Positions 1 through 10,490 of a stretch of 64,000 bases of DNA are shown in pieces. The translations under genes were made by a program, and so were the position numbers. The notes beneath the pieces were generated by a model that saw nothing but the letters and a program-made list of their open reading frames with translations, had not been told where the DNA came from and did no database searches. Every line of letters begins with the position of its first letter. The first letter of the stretch is position 1. The stretch covers positions 248,001-312,000 of the forward strand of contig CAJHQP010000049.1 in NCBI GenBank assembly GCA_905132765.1, read 5' to 3'. Source of the stretch: Moricandia arvensis. Lineage: Eukaryota; Streptophyta; Magnoliopsida; Brassicales; Brassicaceae.

Positions 1-507
1 ATCCAGTGAGGTTTACTGCATGGTATCAACTCTCCAAGTGGTATTAGACGTAATGAATTATCTCATGGTTTCCACACTTAAATTTGAGTTTCACACTCCT
101 TAAGCAAACAATTACTCTCCTTCAATAGAACCAGTTCGGGTGCCCAGCCCACCGGGTTCGGCCTTGGGCTAAACTGCCGACAGTAGGTTGTTGGTGAGGT
201 TCGAACCCCTTACCTCACCCTTTAACAACCCCTCAATGAGAGAGTTGTCACCAATTCCTCTGCAGTGTAGGTACCCTGATTTGTAAATTGTATATCTCCT
301 AAACCATAAATACTTTTGTAATGAAACAAATTCACTAAGTGCTCTTATTTAGTTGAAAATCTAGAAAAATTGGTTTCACGGTTAAACTTCTAATAGTTGC
401 AAAGAAAGGTTTCTTTGAATGCACCAACGTTGCTGCTGGCTCCAATGAGGCTTGTACGGTTGATCTCATGAGTTGGTTGTACAACTACTGACTTGAGCTC
501 CTCATCC
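1..507. other. Unassigned flanking DNA left of the Copia-like element
   Basis: No coding region is seen. The stretch does not resemble the first 520 bases of the 3' LTR at 13850-14370, so the 5' LTR of the Copia-like element seems cut at about 508, or this is different DNA joined to it. Positions 118-262 hold a possible SINE, listed separately. The rest is ordinary AT-rich intergenic DNA. Confidence 0.5.
118..262. mobile_element. Possible tRNA-derived SINE fragment
   Basis: GGTTCGAACCCC at about 198 is a perfect RNA polymerase III box B and lies inside an imperfect hairpin (GGTGAGG ... CCTCACC), like a tRNA T arm. GC-rich text on either side differs from the AT-rich surroundings. No convincing box A was found on either strand, and no poly(A) tail or target duplication was located. 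Box B is close to palindromic, so orientation is unclear. It could instead be a decayed tRNA fragment. Confidence 0.35.
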
Positions 508-917
508 CTTGACCATGTATCTAGCCACCTTTGTGTCTAGATTAAGAGGATCCTATGCTTATCCAATCATGCGCCAGTCTCCTCCGTGACTAGAACATCT
601 CAACCAATCAAGAGTACTCACCAAGATCAACCCAAGACTCAATCCTAGACGTCCACACTTCAAGCATTTAAAGTTGTAAAGCTTATAAATAATTTTGTAT
701 GTTCTTTGGTTAATGTTAAGCAAGTAAGGGGGTATCCCCTCTTCTTCTTCACACGAATCTCTAGTCTCTCAGTTCCCTAGTCTCCTTAATTTATTAATCT
801 CCTTAGTCTCTACACAAAGTATCTTCCATTTAATCTCTCTCTTTGAAATCGCCATCAAGCTCTGATCTTGCTCCACTGGAGATCCTTCACACACACAACA
901 AGATATCATTTAAAACA
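508..917 (+). repeat. 5' LTR fragment of the Copia-like element
   Basis: This matches the last ~400 bases of the right LTR and ends in TTTAAAACA just before the primer-binding site. The upstream half of the LTR, about 520 bases judged by the right copy, is not recognisable here. TATAAATA-like text near 690 and a pyrimidine-rich TCTCTTAGTCTC stretch fit a promoter and R/U5 region, but that is inference. Confidence 0.6.
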
Positions 918-922
918 TTTTA

Positions 923-935
923 TGGTGTCAGAGCC
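923..935 (+). other. Primer-binding site, initiator tRNA-Met type
   Basis: TGGTGTCAGAGCC differs by one base from the usual TGGTATCAGAGCC that pairs with the 3' end of plant initiator tRNA-Met. It lies five bases after the LTR end, the expected spacing. Confidence 0.75.
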
Positions 936-1489
936 AGGTTCGTCTGAACTTGGTTCAAGCTTCCTCTAAGCTCAATCTCACTCCCATGTCGTTTCAAGCC
1001 AAGAAGAAGCTTCATGGTCCAGGCGTCTGTTCAACCTCTACAAGAAGAAGATGTGTCCATCGACGGTGTCCAGAATCTTTCCTTGGTCGATCTACACTCT
1101 CTCATGTTCCACTAGTAAAAAAATGCTATAGCCACGTTTTTATTCTTAGCTATGAACCAAATTTCGTAACTATATGACAGATAAGCTACAAAATGCCACG
1201 GAAAAAAACGTACGTATACGCTCGTTGCAAATTTGGCCCGTCTCAAAATCGTACCAAAGAAGCCACGATCTTGCTACAAAATTTTCGTAGCAAAAATGGT
1301 ACGAAATAGTCACAATCATATCCGTAGCTATCTTGCTACGAGATGGAACGTCACAAATTCGTGACTATTTCAAAAACATTATTCAAAAAAAAAACAGAAA
1401 TAAAAAACAAATTCGATTTTGTTTTTAAATTGTTATGATATATATCAGAAATAAGTTATTCATCAGGGGAAGAGTACAGCAGTAAGGGA

Positions 1490-2244
1490 AACCTGTCTCT
1501 CTCTCTCTAAAATTCTCTATCTTCTCTCTAAGTTAACAAAAAAGTTGAAACTGCCTTCGGTGGCCGGTGAGCACTTGACACCGGTCGCCACCCCTCTCTT
1601 TTGTTCTCTTGATGTATAATAAATCGATCTTTAGTTTTGAACTTTTCTGTTGCGGATAATAATCTCGCTTTGGCGATTTTGTTTTGGTTTTAATCCGACT
1701 TGTTATCTTGCAAAGCATGCTTTTGTTGTGCTTCAACTTGATTCGGAACAGTTTCTTAAGTCTATCCTTTTTTCCGTCTCAAGTTGAATAATAATCCCCG
1801 GTTATACCGGATCATCTTTGCTTCTCTCCCATGTGTTTATTGTTATTCTGTTCAATCCAAAAAAAAATTGTTTGATTTTGCTAGACAAGCTTTGATCTTT
1901 CATTGGGATAGGAATCAATCTTCACTCCTACAAGTGAAGTCTCCTAAAAGATGAAGGACATAGATGATTGATGAAGCGGTGGTGAGTTAGCGCAGATTCC
2001 GAAAAGTCGGGGTCTTGAAGGCGTTCCGGCAAAGTTCGATGCTGTCTCTACAGAAGCTTCTCATGAGATTTCAATTTCTAGTGAATCAAAGAAGACTTTT
2101 TGGACTGTTGGTGATTAAAGGATGAAGAAGCAACCAAGCGGTTCATGCTGACCGGACGGCGAGGCTGGTGGTGATTTGTCTGACATGTCTCCGGGGACGG
2201 CATCGGTCCTCTCGTCACGAATCCAGAATAGTCGATTGCCCTAC
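1490..2244. other. CACTA-1 inner segment left of the Tat insertion
   Basis: A CT-rich run at 1495-1530 is followed by GC-richer text (GGTGGCCGGTGAGC near 1559, and 1970-2240) unlike the AT-rich rest of CACTA-1. No long open frame survives. It could be captured gene or LINE sequence whose other end lies after the Tat insertion, where an AATGAAATGAATCAGTTGAC plus A9 tail occurs (8403-8433). I cannot name the source. Confidence 0.3.
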
Positions 2245-2768
2245 TGTAGGAGGTGAATAAGCTCTTTTATAAGGCCCATTGAATGATAGGCCTGGCCCAT
2301 CAAGGACTTATCCGCATCTCAGTCAATTAAGGACCAGATTAGCCGTAATTCGGCTAATCTTCGTGATAAGTCGAGTTAACGACTCGACTAATGAAATTGC
2401 CGACTTCTTGGGCCGACCACGGCCCATCGATCGGAAAGCCTATCAAGTTCGAGACCAGCTCGTAGGGGCGAACGGGACAACAATATAAAAAGGTGAGAAG
2501 GGACAACAGGGACAGGATCAGAAATCGAACTGACTCACAAGATGGATAGAACTAGGGTTTCACTTTGTATGTTCTATCCGACCTGCGTTGTACGGCCAAG
2601 CTCACTGAGCTCCGTTGAACGTCATCTCTCTTTTTCTCATTTGTATCCCAAACTCATTCATCAATAAAGTTTCCAGTTCACTATTTAAAGAATAACCCAC
2701 CTTTGTCATAACCCACTTACGAGTCCCATCACCTTCTTACTAATAATAGACCGAACTCGGTTCAAACA
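2245..2768 (+). repeat. 5' LTR of the Tat element
   Basis: It begins TGTAGGAGGTGAATAAGC and ends GGTTCAAACA, and pairs with 7717-8239. Text just downstream (GTTGCCGCCGAATGTGGGG) may be a decayed primer-binding site of the tRNA-Asp type, but it is too altered to be sure. Confidence 0.88.
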
Positions 2769-2815
2769 GTTGCCGCCGAATGTGGGGCCTTAGACAAAGT
2801 AGCGTCAACAAAGAT

Positions 2816-4834
2816 ATGAGTCCAAGTAACGACTCAACTTCTGGCGAGGAAGCCGATGTGGTAGCACCTACTCCAGCTGCCGTCGCACCACTCTCTCCTA
2901 CCCTCATAGACACAATCATGGAGCGCTTTGCTCGGCAAGACGAAGCTAAGTAGGTGACAACCGAACAACTTAACGCCATCGCGGCTATCCTCGCGCCCTT
3001 CGCCGAAACGGCCGCCTCAACCGACCCCGTCCGCCGACAGCTGGTGTATAGAACCAATGAAACAGCCAACCTTCCCGGTCAGTCCACCGGACCGCAAGTT
3101 CGAGTAAACGAAGCACAGGTCCAGGCCACAGGAACTATTGCCTGCGACGAACCGGATCTTCAGACTGTCCAGGAGATAGCCGCTCTCAAGCAAGCTCTCC
3201 TGGATATTAATGCAAAAATTCACGGTGTCACAACCTCAGCCCCACTTATCGAGAGTGTCCTCGCTGAAACCCTTCAAAAACCGTTTACCAAGAAGATCTC
3301 CGACGTACGGCTCCGACCAATGGAGAAGCTCCGCTTGCCAACGTATGACGGTCTCTCGGATCTGACCATCCATATTACCTCTTTTAACGTCGCGATGCGA
3401 CGCCCAAACTTTACGCCAGAGGAGCGAGACGCGGGCTTCTGCCAGCTTTTCGTCGAAAGCCTCAAAGGCGTGGCGCTTAACTGGTTCACCAGCTTGCCGG
3501 AGAACTCAATCGACATCTTTCACGACCTGTCGTCCGCTTTTCTCAAAAACTACATCATGTTCTCCCGCGAAGAAGCCCAAGTATCCGACCTCTGGCATCT
3601 CTCTCAGTCGCCAGGACAAAGCCTTCGTAGCTTCATGGAAAAGTTTAAGGAAATCGTGGCAAAAGTGAAAGTCCCCGACGAAATCGCTGTGAGCGCCCTC
3701 ATGAACACACTTTACGTACGCTCCAAGTTTCGCGATGATCTATACAAGAGTCCAAAAAAATCCTTGGCAGATGCCATTGCCCGATCTCATAACTTCATTC
3801 GCATGGACGAAGATACAAAGGCGATAATAAGTAAGCAAAACGCGACGAAGCAATGAGGAGCCTCGACGACTAAGACTTCCGACGCATGGACAGAACCTAG
3901 ACAGCACACCTCGGCAGAGAAAATTAACTAGAAGAAGAGCTACGTTTACCTGGTAAACGAGTCTGACAGCTCGCTAGTCAAAGTTCGGGGAAAAGGATTG
4001 AACAATTACCCCAAACCACCGCCACCTGAAGGAGCTAAACTAAAAGCTCCCACGGAACCGTCGAGGTCGGCCCCCGCAGAGACTGAAAAGTGGTGTTCAT
4101 ATCACCAATCCAAGAAACATGACACGAAGGAATGTAAAGTCCTATACGAGCAATTCCTCTCATCCTTAGCCAACGGCAAACTAGATCACGAGCAGTCAAA
4201 CCAGAAGCCAAAGAGCGTCAAAAGTTGGAGCAATAACAAGGACAAGAAAGCTCAAAGATCGCAAAACAAGGCCCCACAGTCTGAACCAAAGGTGCCTCCA
4301 GCGCAAGTCACAGCCATAGCTTGGGAGAATGGGGATTCATCCACTGACGAGGAACAGCCAAAGATTCGGCACCGAGTCGAGGTTATCCTCGCACGTCCCG
4401 ATACCCTGACCGACGACGAGGACGAGCTGGCCTCGTCCAACCCCCGTCAACTTCCAAACAAGCAACCTGCATTTCAGGTAGCCTGTGCGTCCTATTCTGA
4501 GGATTTGCGACACAAACTCAAACGCAAAGTCAGCACTAACGAGCAACCGGACACGGTATCGGCTTCAGATGCAGTAGGCCTCCAAGTAGAGATCAACGCC
4601 TTCAAAACAAGAAAAGCCCGCACCGCCTCCAGTTCGGAGGTCAGCCATCAAAGCGAGGATCTCCGTGCAGTTCTCAACTCGAAGGAGGAAGACCTCCGCA
4701 TCAAATTGAATCGATCAAAGAGCTCCGACTTGCGAAGATATTTAGAGATGAAGTTCGTCGTTACCGAAGCCGCAGAGGAGGTCGCTCAGCAAAACAACGA
4801 TCTGAACAGATCCAAAGAAGGCGCATCAACGTGA
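2816..4834 (+). pseudogene. gag: Tat gag polyprotein, broken by in-frame stops
   Basis: One reading frame runs from the ATG at 2816 through 4834 and is interrupted by stops at 2951, 3854 and 3929; the longest open piece is 2954-3856. The middle holds the retrotransposon gag core (MEKLRLPTYDGLSDLTIHI, then a GVALNWFTSLP motif near 3470-3500), which forms the capsid. Near 4090-4130 the peptide WCSYHQSKKHDTKEC resembles the degenerate zinc knuckle of Tat gags. The C-terminal part is charged and low in complexity. Frame and order agree with the protease that follows in the same frame. It cannot make full-length Gag without readthrough of several stops. Confidence 0.85.
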
Positions 4835-5032
4835 TCATGGGAGGATCCCCCCCCGTATGGGGAATCGGTGAGGTCGATCAATGACCATCGGCGCCAACCA
4901 AGGATCACGCAACGATGGCCCATGAAACCAGAGAACAAACCAATCATCACCTTTTCAGCCGAAGATGCGATCGGAGTCAGTTTGCCGCATAACGATCTGT
5001 TGCTCGTCGAACTCGGCATTGGTGCCTGAGAA

Positions 5033-5491
5033 GTGACCAAAGTTCTGATAGATACCGGAAGCTCGGCCGACCTTATTTTCCATAAGACACTCGAGAAGAT
5101 GGGAGTCAATTTCCGCCTACTTAAGCCTTCCAATAGATCATTAACTGGATTCAACGGAGTCTCCAAAGAAATGATCGGGACCATTCGCCTTCCAGTATTC
5201 TCTGGTGGGGTTACTCGCACAGTCAAGTTCTCCATTGTCGCAACGGATGCCCCATACCACGTCATTCTCAGAACTCCTTGGCTCCACGCGATGAAAGCAA
5301 TTTCCTCGACTTATCACCAATGCGTTAAGTTTCCCGGGAACAACGGGGGCATGAAAACTATATGGGGTGACCAACAGGCTGCCCGTGATCTCCTCGTCGC
5401 AAACGTCAAACTTCAGCCACCGCGAGTAAATGCCGTCGCCCGACCTCACCAAAAGTCCTTTCCCCAGAAAGACGAAGTCATCGAGATTTAG
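5033..5491 (+). pseudogene. Tat aspartic protease region
   Basis: The peptide LIDTGSSADLIF at about 5042-5080 is the retropepsin active site (DTGSS), and the VILRTPWLHAMKAISS segment near 5260 is the typical C-terminal part of Tat proteases. The region is in the same frame as gag, separated from it by stops at 4832 and 5027. It would cut the polyprotein inside the virus-like particle. After 5491 the frame is lost before reverse transcriptase, so it is part of a broken pol. Confidence 0.85.
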
Positions 5492-5639
5492 ATCGACGAT
5501 GTCGGCCCGACCAAATTCGTGCGTATCGGCGCTCTCGTCCCGGACGAGATACAGCAAATGATCATCGCTTTCCTCAAGGAAAACATCTCCACCTTCGCGT
5601 GGACAACCTCTGACATGAAAGGAATTGATCCAAAAATCA

Positions 5640-6824
5640 CCTCACGAGCTGAACGTCGACCCAACCTTCAAACCAATCTGACAGAAGCGTTGTAAGCTCG
5701 GACCAGAGCGATCTAAAGCGGTTAACAAAGAAGTCGAAAGGTTGTTAGAAGCAGGATCTATCTCGGAAGTCCAACACCCCGAGTAGCTTACGAACCCAAT
5801 GGTAGTAAAGAAGAAGAATGGGAAATGGCGTGTATGCGTCGATTTCACAGATTTGAACAGAGCCTGCCCGAAAGATAGCTTCCCACTACCAAACATTGAT
5901 CGGCTCGTAGAATCGATTGCTGGGAACGAGCTCTTATCTTTCATGGATGCTTTCTCAGGATATAACCAGATATCGATGCACCCAGACGACCGAGAAAAAA
6001 CCGCATTCGTATCCGTTAGGGGCACCTTCGCTTACAACGTGATGCCGTTCGGCCTCAAGAATGCCGGAGCAACCTACCCGCGTCTCGTCAACCGTATGTT
6101 CTCGAACAAGTTAGGCGAGACGATGGAAGTGTACATCGATGACATGATGGTCAAGTCACGCCGAGCTAAAGATCACCCAGACCATCTGCAAGACTGTTTC
6201 AAGATATTGAACGAGTATGGCATGAAACTCAATCCCGCAAAGTGCACGTTCAGAGTCCAGTTCAGGGAGTTCCTCAGATACATCGTAACGCAAAGAGGGA
6301 TTGAGGCCAATCCAAAGCAGATCTCGGCAATCCTCGATCTCCCTAGCCCGAGAAATAGTCGAGAAGTCCAACGCTTGACAGGACGGATGGCAGCTCTTAA
6401 TCGCTTCATCTCTCGCTCAACGGACAAGTGTCTTCCTTTCTACGAGCTCATGTGTGGGAATAAGCAATTCATCTGGGACGATAAATGCGAGGAAGCTTAC
6501 ACCCAACTCAAGACTTGCCTGACCACTCTGCGGGTGCTAGCCAAACCCGAAGCAGGATATACACTCTATTTATACTTCGCGGTCTCGGCAACCGTGGTCA
6601 GCAGCGTCCTCATCAAAGAAGACCGAGGCGAGCAAAAACCCATATTCTATACCAGCAAGCGCATGACCGACCCCGAAACGCGATACCCAACTTTGGAGAA
6701 GATGGCCTTGGCTGTTGTTACCTCGGCAAGAAAGCTACGCCCTTACTTTCAATCCCATACGATCGAGATACTAACGAATCAGCCTCTTCGGACAATAATG
6801 CAAAACACCAACCAGTCCAAGTGA
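5640..6824 (+). pseudogene. Tat reverse transcriptase and first RNase H
   Basis: Open from 5799, with recognisable N-terminal text from about 5640 in the same frame after a frameshift relative to the protease. Reverse transcriptase motifs are in order: VKKKNGKWRVCVDFTDLN near 5805, SFMDAFSGYNQI near 5940, and the catalytic YIDDMMV near 6130. An ordinary Ty3-type RNase H follows (about 6560-6820, FYTSKRMTDPETRY) but has lost acidic residues, as is usual in the Tat lineage, where the second RNase H takes over. A TGA at 6822-6824 separates it from the next segment in the same frame. Confidence 0.88.
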
Positions 6825-7345
6825 TTGTCCAAATGGGCACTCGAACTGAGCGAGCACGATATCGTATACAAAAATCGCACAACAGCCAAATCACAAGTGT
6901 TGGCCAACTTTATGGTGGAACTATCACCCGAGCTCGAGCAAGATCTTATACTCCTAGGTCATAATTGGATCCTTCACATCGATAGATCTTCAACAAACAA
7001 GGGGTCGGGAGCTGGGGTCCAACTGCAGTCTCCGACCGGAGAACTGATAAGACAATCGTTCCAGTTTGGGTTCGCCGCCTCAAATAACGAAGCAGAATAC
7101 GAATCATTGATCGCGGGGCTACGTCTCGCAAGAGCAGTCCACGCAAAGCGAGTTAGCGCGTACTGTGATTCCCAACTAGTTACAAGTCAATTCAGTGGCG
7201 ACTACGACACTCGGAATGAACGAATGAACGCATACCTGAAGGTCGTACAAGGTCTCGCTAATGAGTTTGATTTTTCGAACTTACCAAAGTCCCGCGTGGA
7301 GAGAACGTATGCGCCGACGCTCTAGCAGCTCTAGGGAGAAGGATC
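6825..7345 (+). pseudogene. Tat second (archaeal-type) RNase H
   Basis: The peptide from about 6963 (WILHIDRSSTNKGSGAGVQL, then NNEAEYESLIAGLRLARA and YCDSQLV) is the extra archaeal-type RNase H of Tat elements. The first D, the E of the EAEYE box and the D of YCDSQ are visible. The last catalytic region, CADALAAL near 7308-7335, lies in a different frame after a frameshift at about 7296. This domain would degrade RNA in RNA-DNA hybrids during reverse transcription. It identifies the lineage more securely than the LTRs. Confidence 0.85.
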
Positions 7346-7666
7346 CGTGATCAGGTCCAGAGGATGATCCCGATCCATAGGATAAAAAAACCAAGTATCG
7401 CCACCACAGACGAGGAGCTACCCGAGGTCTCTCCCGTCCTAGAAATACAACCAACCGATGAGGTTGTACCAGATTGGCGAGCTGAGCTCATTGACTTCCT
7501 TGCTGACGAGAAACTGCCCACAGAAAAATGGCGCGCCAGGCGACTGAAGGCACGTAGCACGAACTATGTCGTTCTTGACGGCCTACTCTACCAATGGACC
7601 ACGAACAAAGTCCTTCTTCGATGTCTCTACCCGCCGACCCTATCATTAACAGACCAAATTGTTTAA
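7346..7666 (+). pseudogene. Truncated start of the Tat integrase
   Basis: The frame encodes an acidic linker, then PDWRAELIDFLADEKLPTEK and YVVLDGLLYQWTTNKVLLRC, which precede the integrase zinc finger in Tat elements. It ends at 7664-7666 after TLSLTDQIV. No HHCC finger, no D,D-35-E core and no C-terminal domain follow before the right LTR at 7717. About 1 kb or more was therefore deleted. The element could move only with integrase supplied by a relative. Confidence 0.78.
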
Positions 7667-7716
7667 ATCCGCCCCAACCTCAGGAATAAGCTCGGCAACG
7701 GATCTGGGGGACTTAC

Positions 7717-8239
7717 TGTAGGAGGTTAATAAGCTCTTTATAAGGCTCGTTGAATGATAGGCCTGGCCCGTCAAGGACTAATCCGCATCTCGGTCAATTA
7801 AGGACCAGATTAGCTGTAATTCTGCTAATCTTCGCGATAAGTCGAGTTAACGACTCGACTAATGAAATTGCCGACTTCTTGGGCCGACCACGGCCCATCG
7901 ATTGGAAAGCCTATAAAGTTTGAGACCAGCTCGTTAGGGCAAACGGGACAACAATATAAAAAGGTGAGAAGGGACAACATGGACAGAATCCGAAATCGAA
8001 CTGACTCACAAGACGGCTAGAACTAGGGTTTCACTTTGTATGTTCTATCCGACCTGCGTTGTACGGCCAAGCTCACTGAGCTCCGTTGAACGTCATCTCT
8101 TTTTTCCTCATTTGTATCCCGAACTCATTCATCAATAAAGTTTCTAGTTCACTATTTAAAGAATAACCCGCCTTTACCATAACCCACTGACGAGTCACGT
8201 CACCTTCTTACTGATAATAGACCGAATTTGGTTTAAACA
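7717..8239 (+). repeat. 3' LTR of the Tat element
   Basis: It begins TGTAGGAGGTTAATAAGC and ends GGTTTAAACA. Just before it, GATCTGGGGGACTTAC is a fair polypurine tract. I count roughly 35 differences from the 5' copy. Confidence 0.88.
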
Positions 8240-9226
8240 CCAATGGTGCGACATGTGACTGCCATGCGTTTATCGTTATCATATCGTTATCATCTTTTAC
8301 AGCTTTTGCCAACAATTTGGGCTTTGATTGGGCTTTATGTATATCTTGTAAAACTGGTGGCTGAACTTGCTTGTATAATGCCCAGTTAATGGGCTTTTCA
8401 TTTCAATGAAATGAATCAGTTGACAAAAAAAAATGTTATTATATATATTACACAAAATACATGTATATATACACAAATACATCGTCATCTATACGGGTAC
8501 AGTTCCTCCGGAGACATCACCGTCGGCTTCAGCACCTCCACCGCCGTAACTTCCGCGCTTCACCATCATCTCCGTCGCGTTTCCTTCGTCACACCACCAG
8601 CTCCGGCGTGTCTGCTCCGTCACGATAACACCTCAGCGCGTCTCCTCTGTCACACCATTATCTCCGGCGAGTTTCCTCCGTCTCACCACCACCTCCGGCG
8701 TGTCTGCTCCTTCACAGATCTGTAAAAAAACAAAAAACAATTAGAAATAGCTTAAGGAGATGCAGAGAAAGAGATTCGGAAGAGGATGAAACACTTGCTT
8801 CTACACAATAGATGAACCACAGAGTCATGAAATCGTCTTGGTCTCCATGACAATGGCGTCTGATGCTAACGACGGCAAGCTTGAATGGAGGTTGAGTAGA
8901 GAGATGAATGGAGATTGAGCAAAGGAGACAAGTTGAGATTGAGAAGAAGAACAGAAGATGGAGTTCGTGAGGAGAAGAAAGACTAATCTTAGTCAAAAAA
9001 AGAAAGAAAGAGGGGATGACAGTACGAGACGATGGAGTTTGTGAGGGGGGAAGTGAAGAAAGAGTTGAAACAAAACCAAATCAATCTGATCCGTTGGATC
9101 TACTATTATCAATGGTTAGGATCAGAAAATGGTGATCCACACCATTCCAAAATGAACCAATAAGAAATAAGCACTATGTTTCTTTAATAATTTATTATTA
9201 GATTTCATAGTTTGTGATTATAGTTA
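8240..9226. other. CACTA-1 inner segment right of the Tat insertion
   Basis: From 8240 to 8433 the text ends in AATGAAATGAATCAGTTGAC followed by nine A, which looks like the 3' tail of a plant LINE in plus orientation, though no LINE coding text is near. After it come a 31-bp minisatellite (8562-8715) and GA-rich DNA to 9060. No convincing gene is present. Confidence 0.35.
8562..8715 (+). repeat. 31-bp GC-rich minisatellite, five units
   Basis: Five imperfect units, each about 31 bases, follow the pattern CAC CAC CA(C/G)CTCCGGCGTGT CTGCTCCGT. Because 31 is not a multiple of three, the apparent 104-residue frame across it is not a repeated peptide. It lies inside CACTA-1. Confidence 0.7.
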
Positions 9227-10118
9227 GGGAAAATTTGGGGAAATACATTCACATAAGATTTTATTTTGAAAACTACACCATTATATAATATTTTGGAAAA
9301 CTACACTTAGTCATACCTCAAATTACCAAACTATCCAATTGAAGTCTTTATAATTATTTTAACATATAAATTATTTAGAAAAAAACCACGTATTACATTT
9401 AGAATCATATGCGTTTGAAAAAGTATATTTTAAGCTCGTTCATTGCCAAGCAAACGCCCTTCAATTTTTTCAACCAAATTCCCCGTATTCTTGTTCTTAA
9501 GATTTAAAGAAAAACAAAAACCAATTAGTCAGTACGTAACATAAACGTGTTTTGCAATAACTAAATAATCACTTGTTTTGATTGAAAAACATTTTTCTTC
9601 CGATGTACATGAAACAAACCCAGATAAAATATAAGAAGTAAATGGTGCATTGGTGTATTTTTTCTATTTTTACTACAATTTATTCCAGTATTTTCTTTGA
9701 CTAACACACAATAATGCTAAGGAAGAAATGATATTTTATGAACTTTGTGAATCTAGAGCACAGATGAACTCTTAATTATAGTTGCAGATAATTTCTAACG
9801 TACTTTTCACTGTTTTTAAAAACGTGTATGATAGGATCCATTCATCTTTTTATTAAAGATACTAAGAATCATCCACATGAACATATTTTTTTATCTCGAA
9901 ACGGTTATTTACCACAAACACAAATAACAACAATATTTTAAAGTTTAATTTTAGTTATATACTTTCTGAATTAATTAGTTATTTAAATTATTACTAAATT
10001 AAACCAGGACAAAAGTGTCTTATTACACGTAATAAAGTGTAATTTGCAAAAAAAAAAAAAAAAAAGAAGTGTATTTTTCAAATTTCAAATCACAAATAGG
10101 GTATTTTCAAATTATCTC
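9227..10118. mobile_element. 892-bp MULE-like non-autonomous transposon
   Basis: The ends are imperfect inverted repeats about 50 bases long: GGGAAAATTTGGGGAAATAC at the left, and GAGATAATTTGAAAATACCC when the right end is read on the minus strand. Both sides are flanked by the 9-bp direct repeat TTATAGTTA (9218-9226 and 10119-10127), the length Mutator-like transposases make. The inside is AT-rich, includes an A run near 10049-10065, and has no coding region. It is nested in CACTA-1. Confidence 0.85.
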
Positions 10119-10490
10119 TTATAGTTATGGTTTTGTTATTTATTATTTGCTTTCAATAGAATTGCAACTTAATTATATTAGAATTTGAATTTGATAATTA
10201 AAAGTTTAAATTTGAAAGATTATATTTATGATTAAAGTTTGGAGTTAAGAAAATAGGTAATGAGTTATGAATTAATTGTATGAGTTTAAAAGATACTAAT
10301 TTGAAAATATAAATTTGAAAAGTTTAAAATTTATATTTGGGGTTTAGGTTTAGGTTAAGGGTAATACAACTTGATTTAATATAATTTTATAAAGTTATTT
10401 AATAATTGTGTGATATAAGGTTATTTTTTGATATAAGGTTGATTTGGATAATTAAGTTTGGGGGTTAGAGTAAAATTTGTAAATAGAATT
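10119..10490. other. AT-rich CACTA-1 interior
   Basis: Very AT-rich DNA with many short TTTGA/GTTTAA words. No coding region or element ends were seen apart from the 9-bp duplication at 10482-10490 belonging to the next MITE. Confidence 0.5.

Larger units (their letters stand above)
2245..8239 (+). mobile_element. Tat-lineage Ty3/gypsy element lacking the integrase core
   Basis: Two 523-524-base LTRs bound gag, protease, reverse transcriptase and two RNase H regions in order. A second, archaeal-type RNase H after the ordinary one is a hallmark of the Tat lineage (Ogre, Retand, Tat). Pol stops just after the start of integrase: the right LTR begins about 50 bases after a truncated zinc-finger region, so the DDE core is missing. 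Several in-frame stops and at least two frameshifts make it dead. The flanks CCTAC and CCAAT do not match, so no target duplication is visible. LTRs differ by roughly 6-7 percent by eye, older than the CRM element. Confidence 0.88.

Noticed and set aside
198..208. tRNA gene suggested by a perfect box B
   Set aside because: No cloverleaf, acceptor stem or box A could be built around it on either strand. It was kept only as a tentative SINE.
6485..6964. 159-codon ORF overlapping the Tat reverse transcriptase
   Set aside because: It lies in another frame of the well-recognised reverse transcriptase/RNase H and has no motif of its own.
2240..8244. 5-bp target duplication for the Tat element
   Set aside because: The flanks CCTAC and CCAAT share only three of five positions, so I did not claim a duplication.
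8411..8725. 104-codon ORF with HHHLRRV repeats
   Set aside because: It is produced by a 31-bp GC-rich minisatellite; period and composition explain it.
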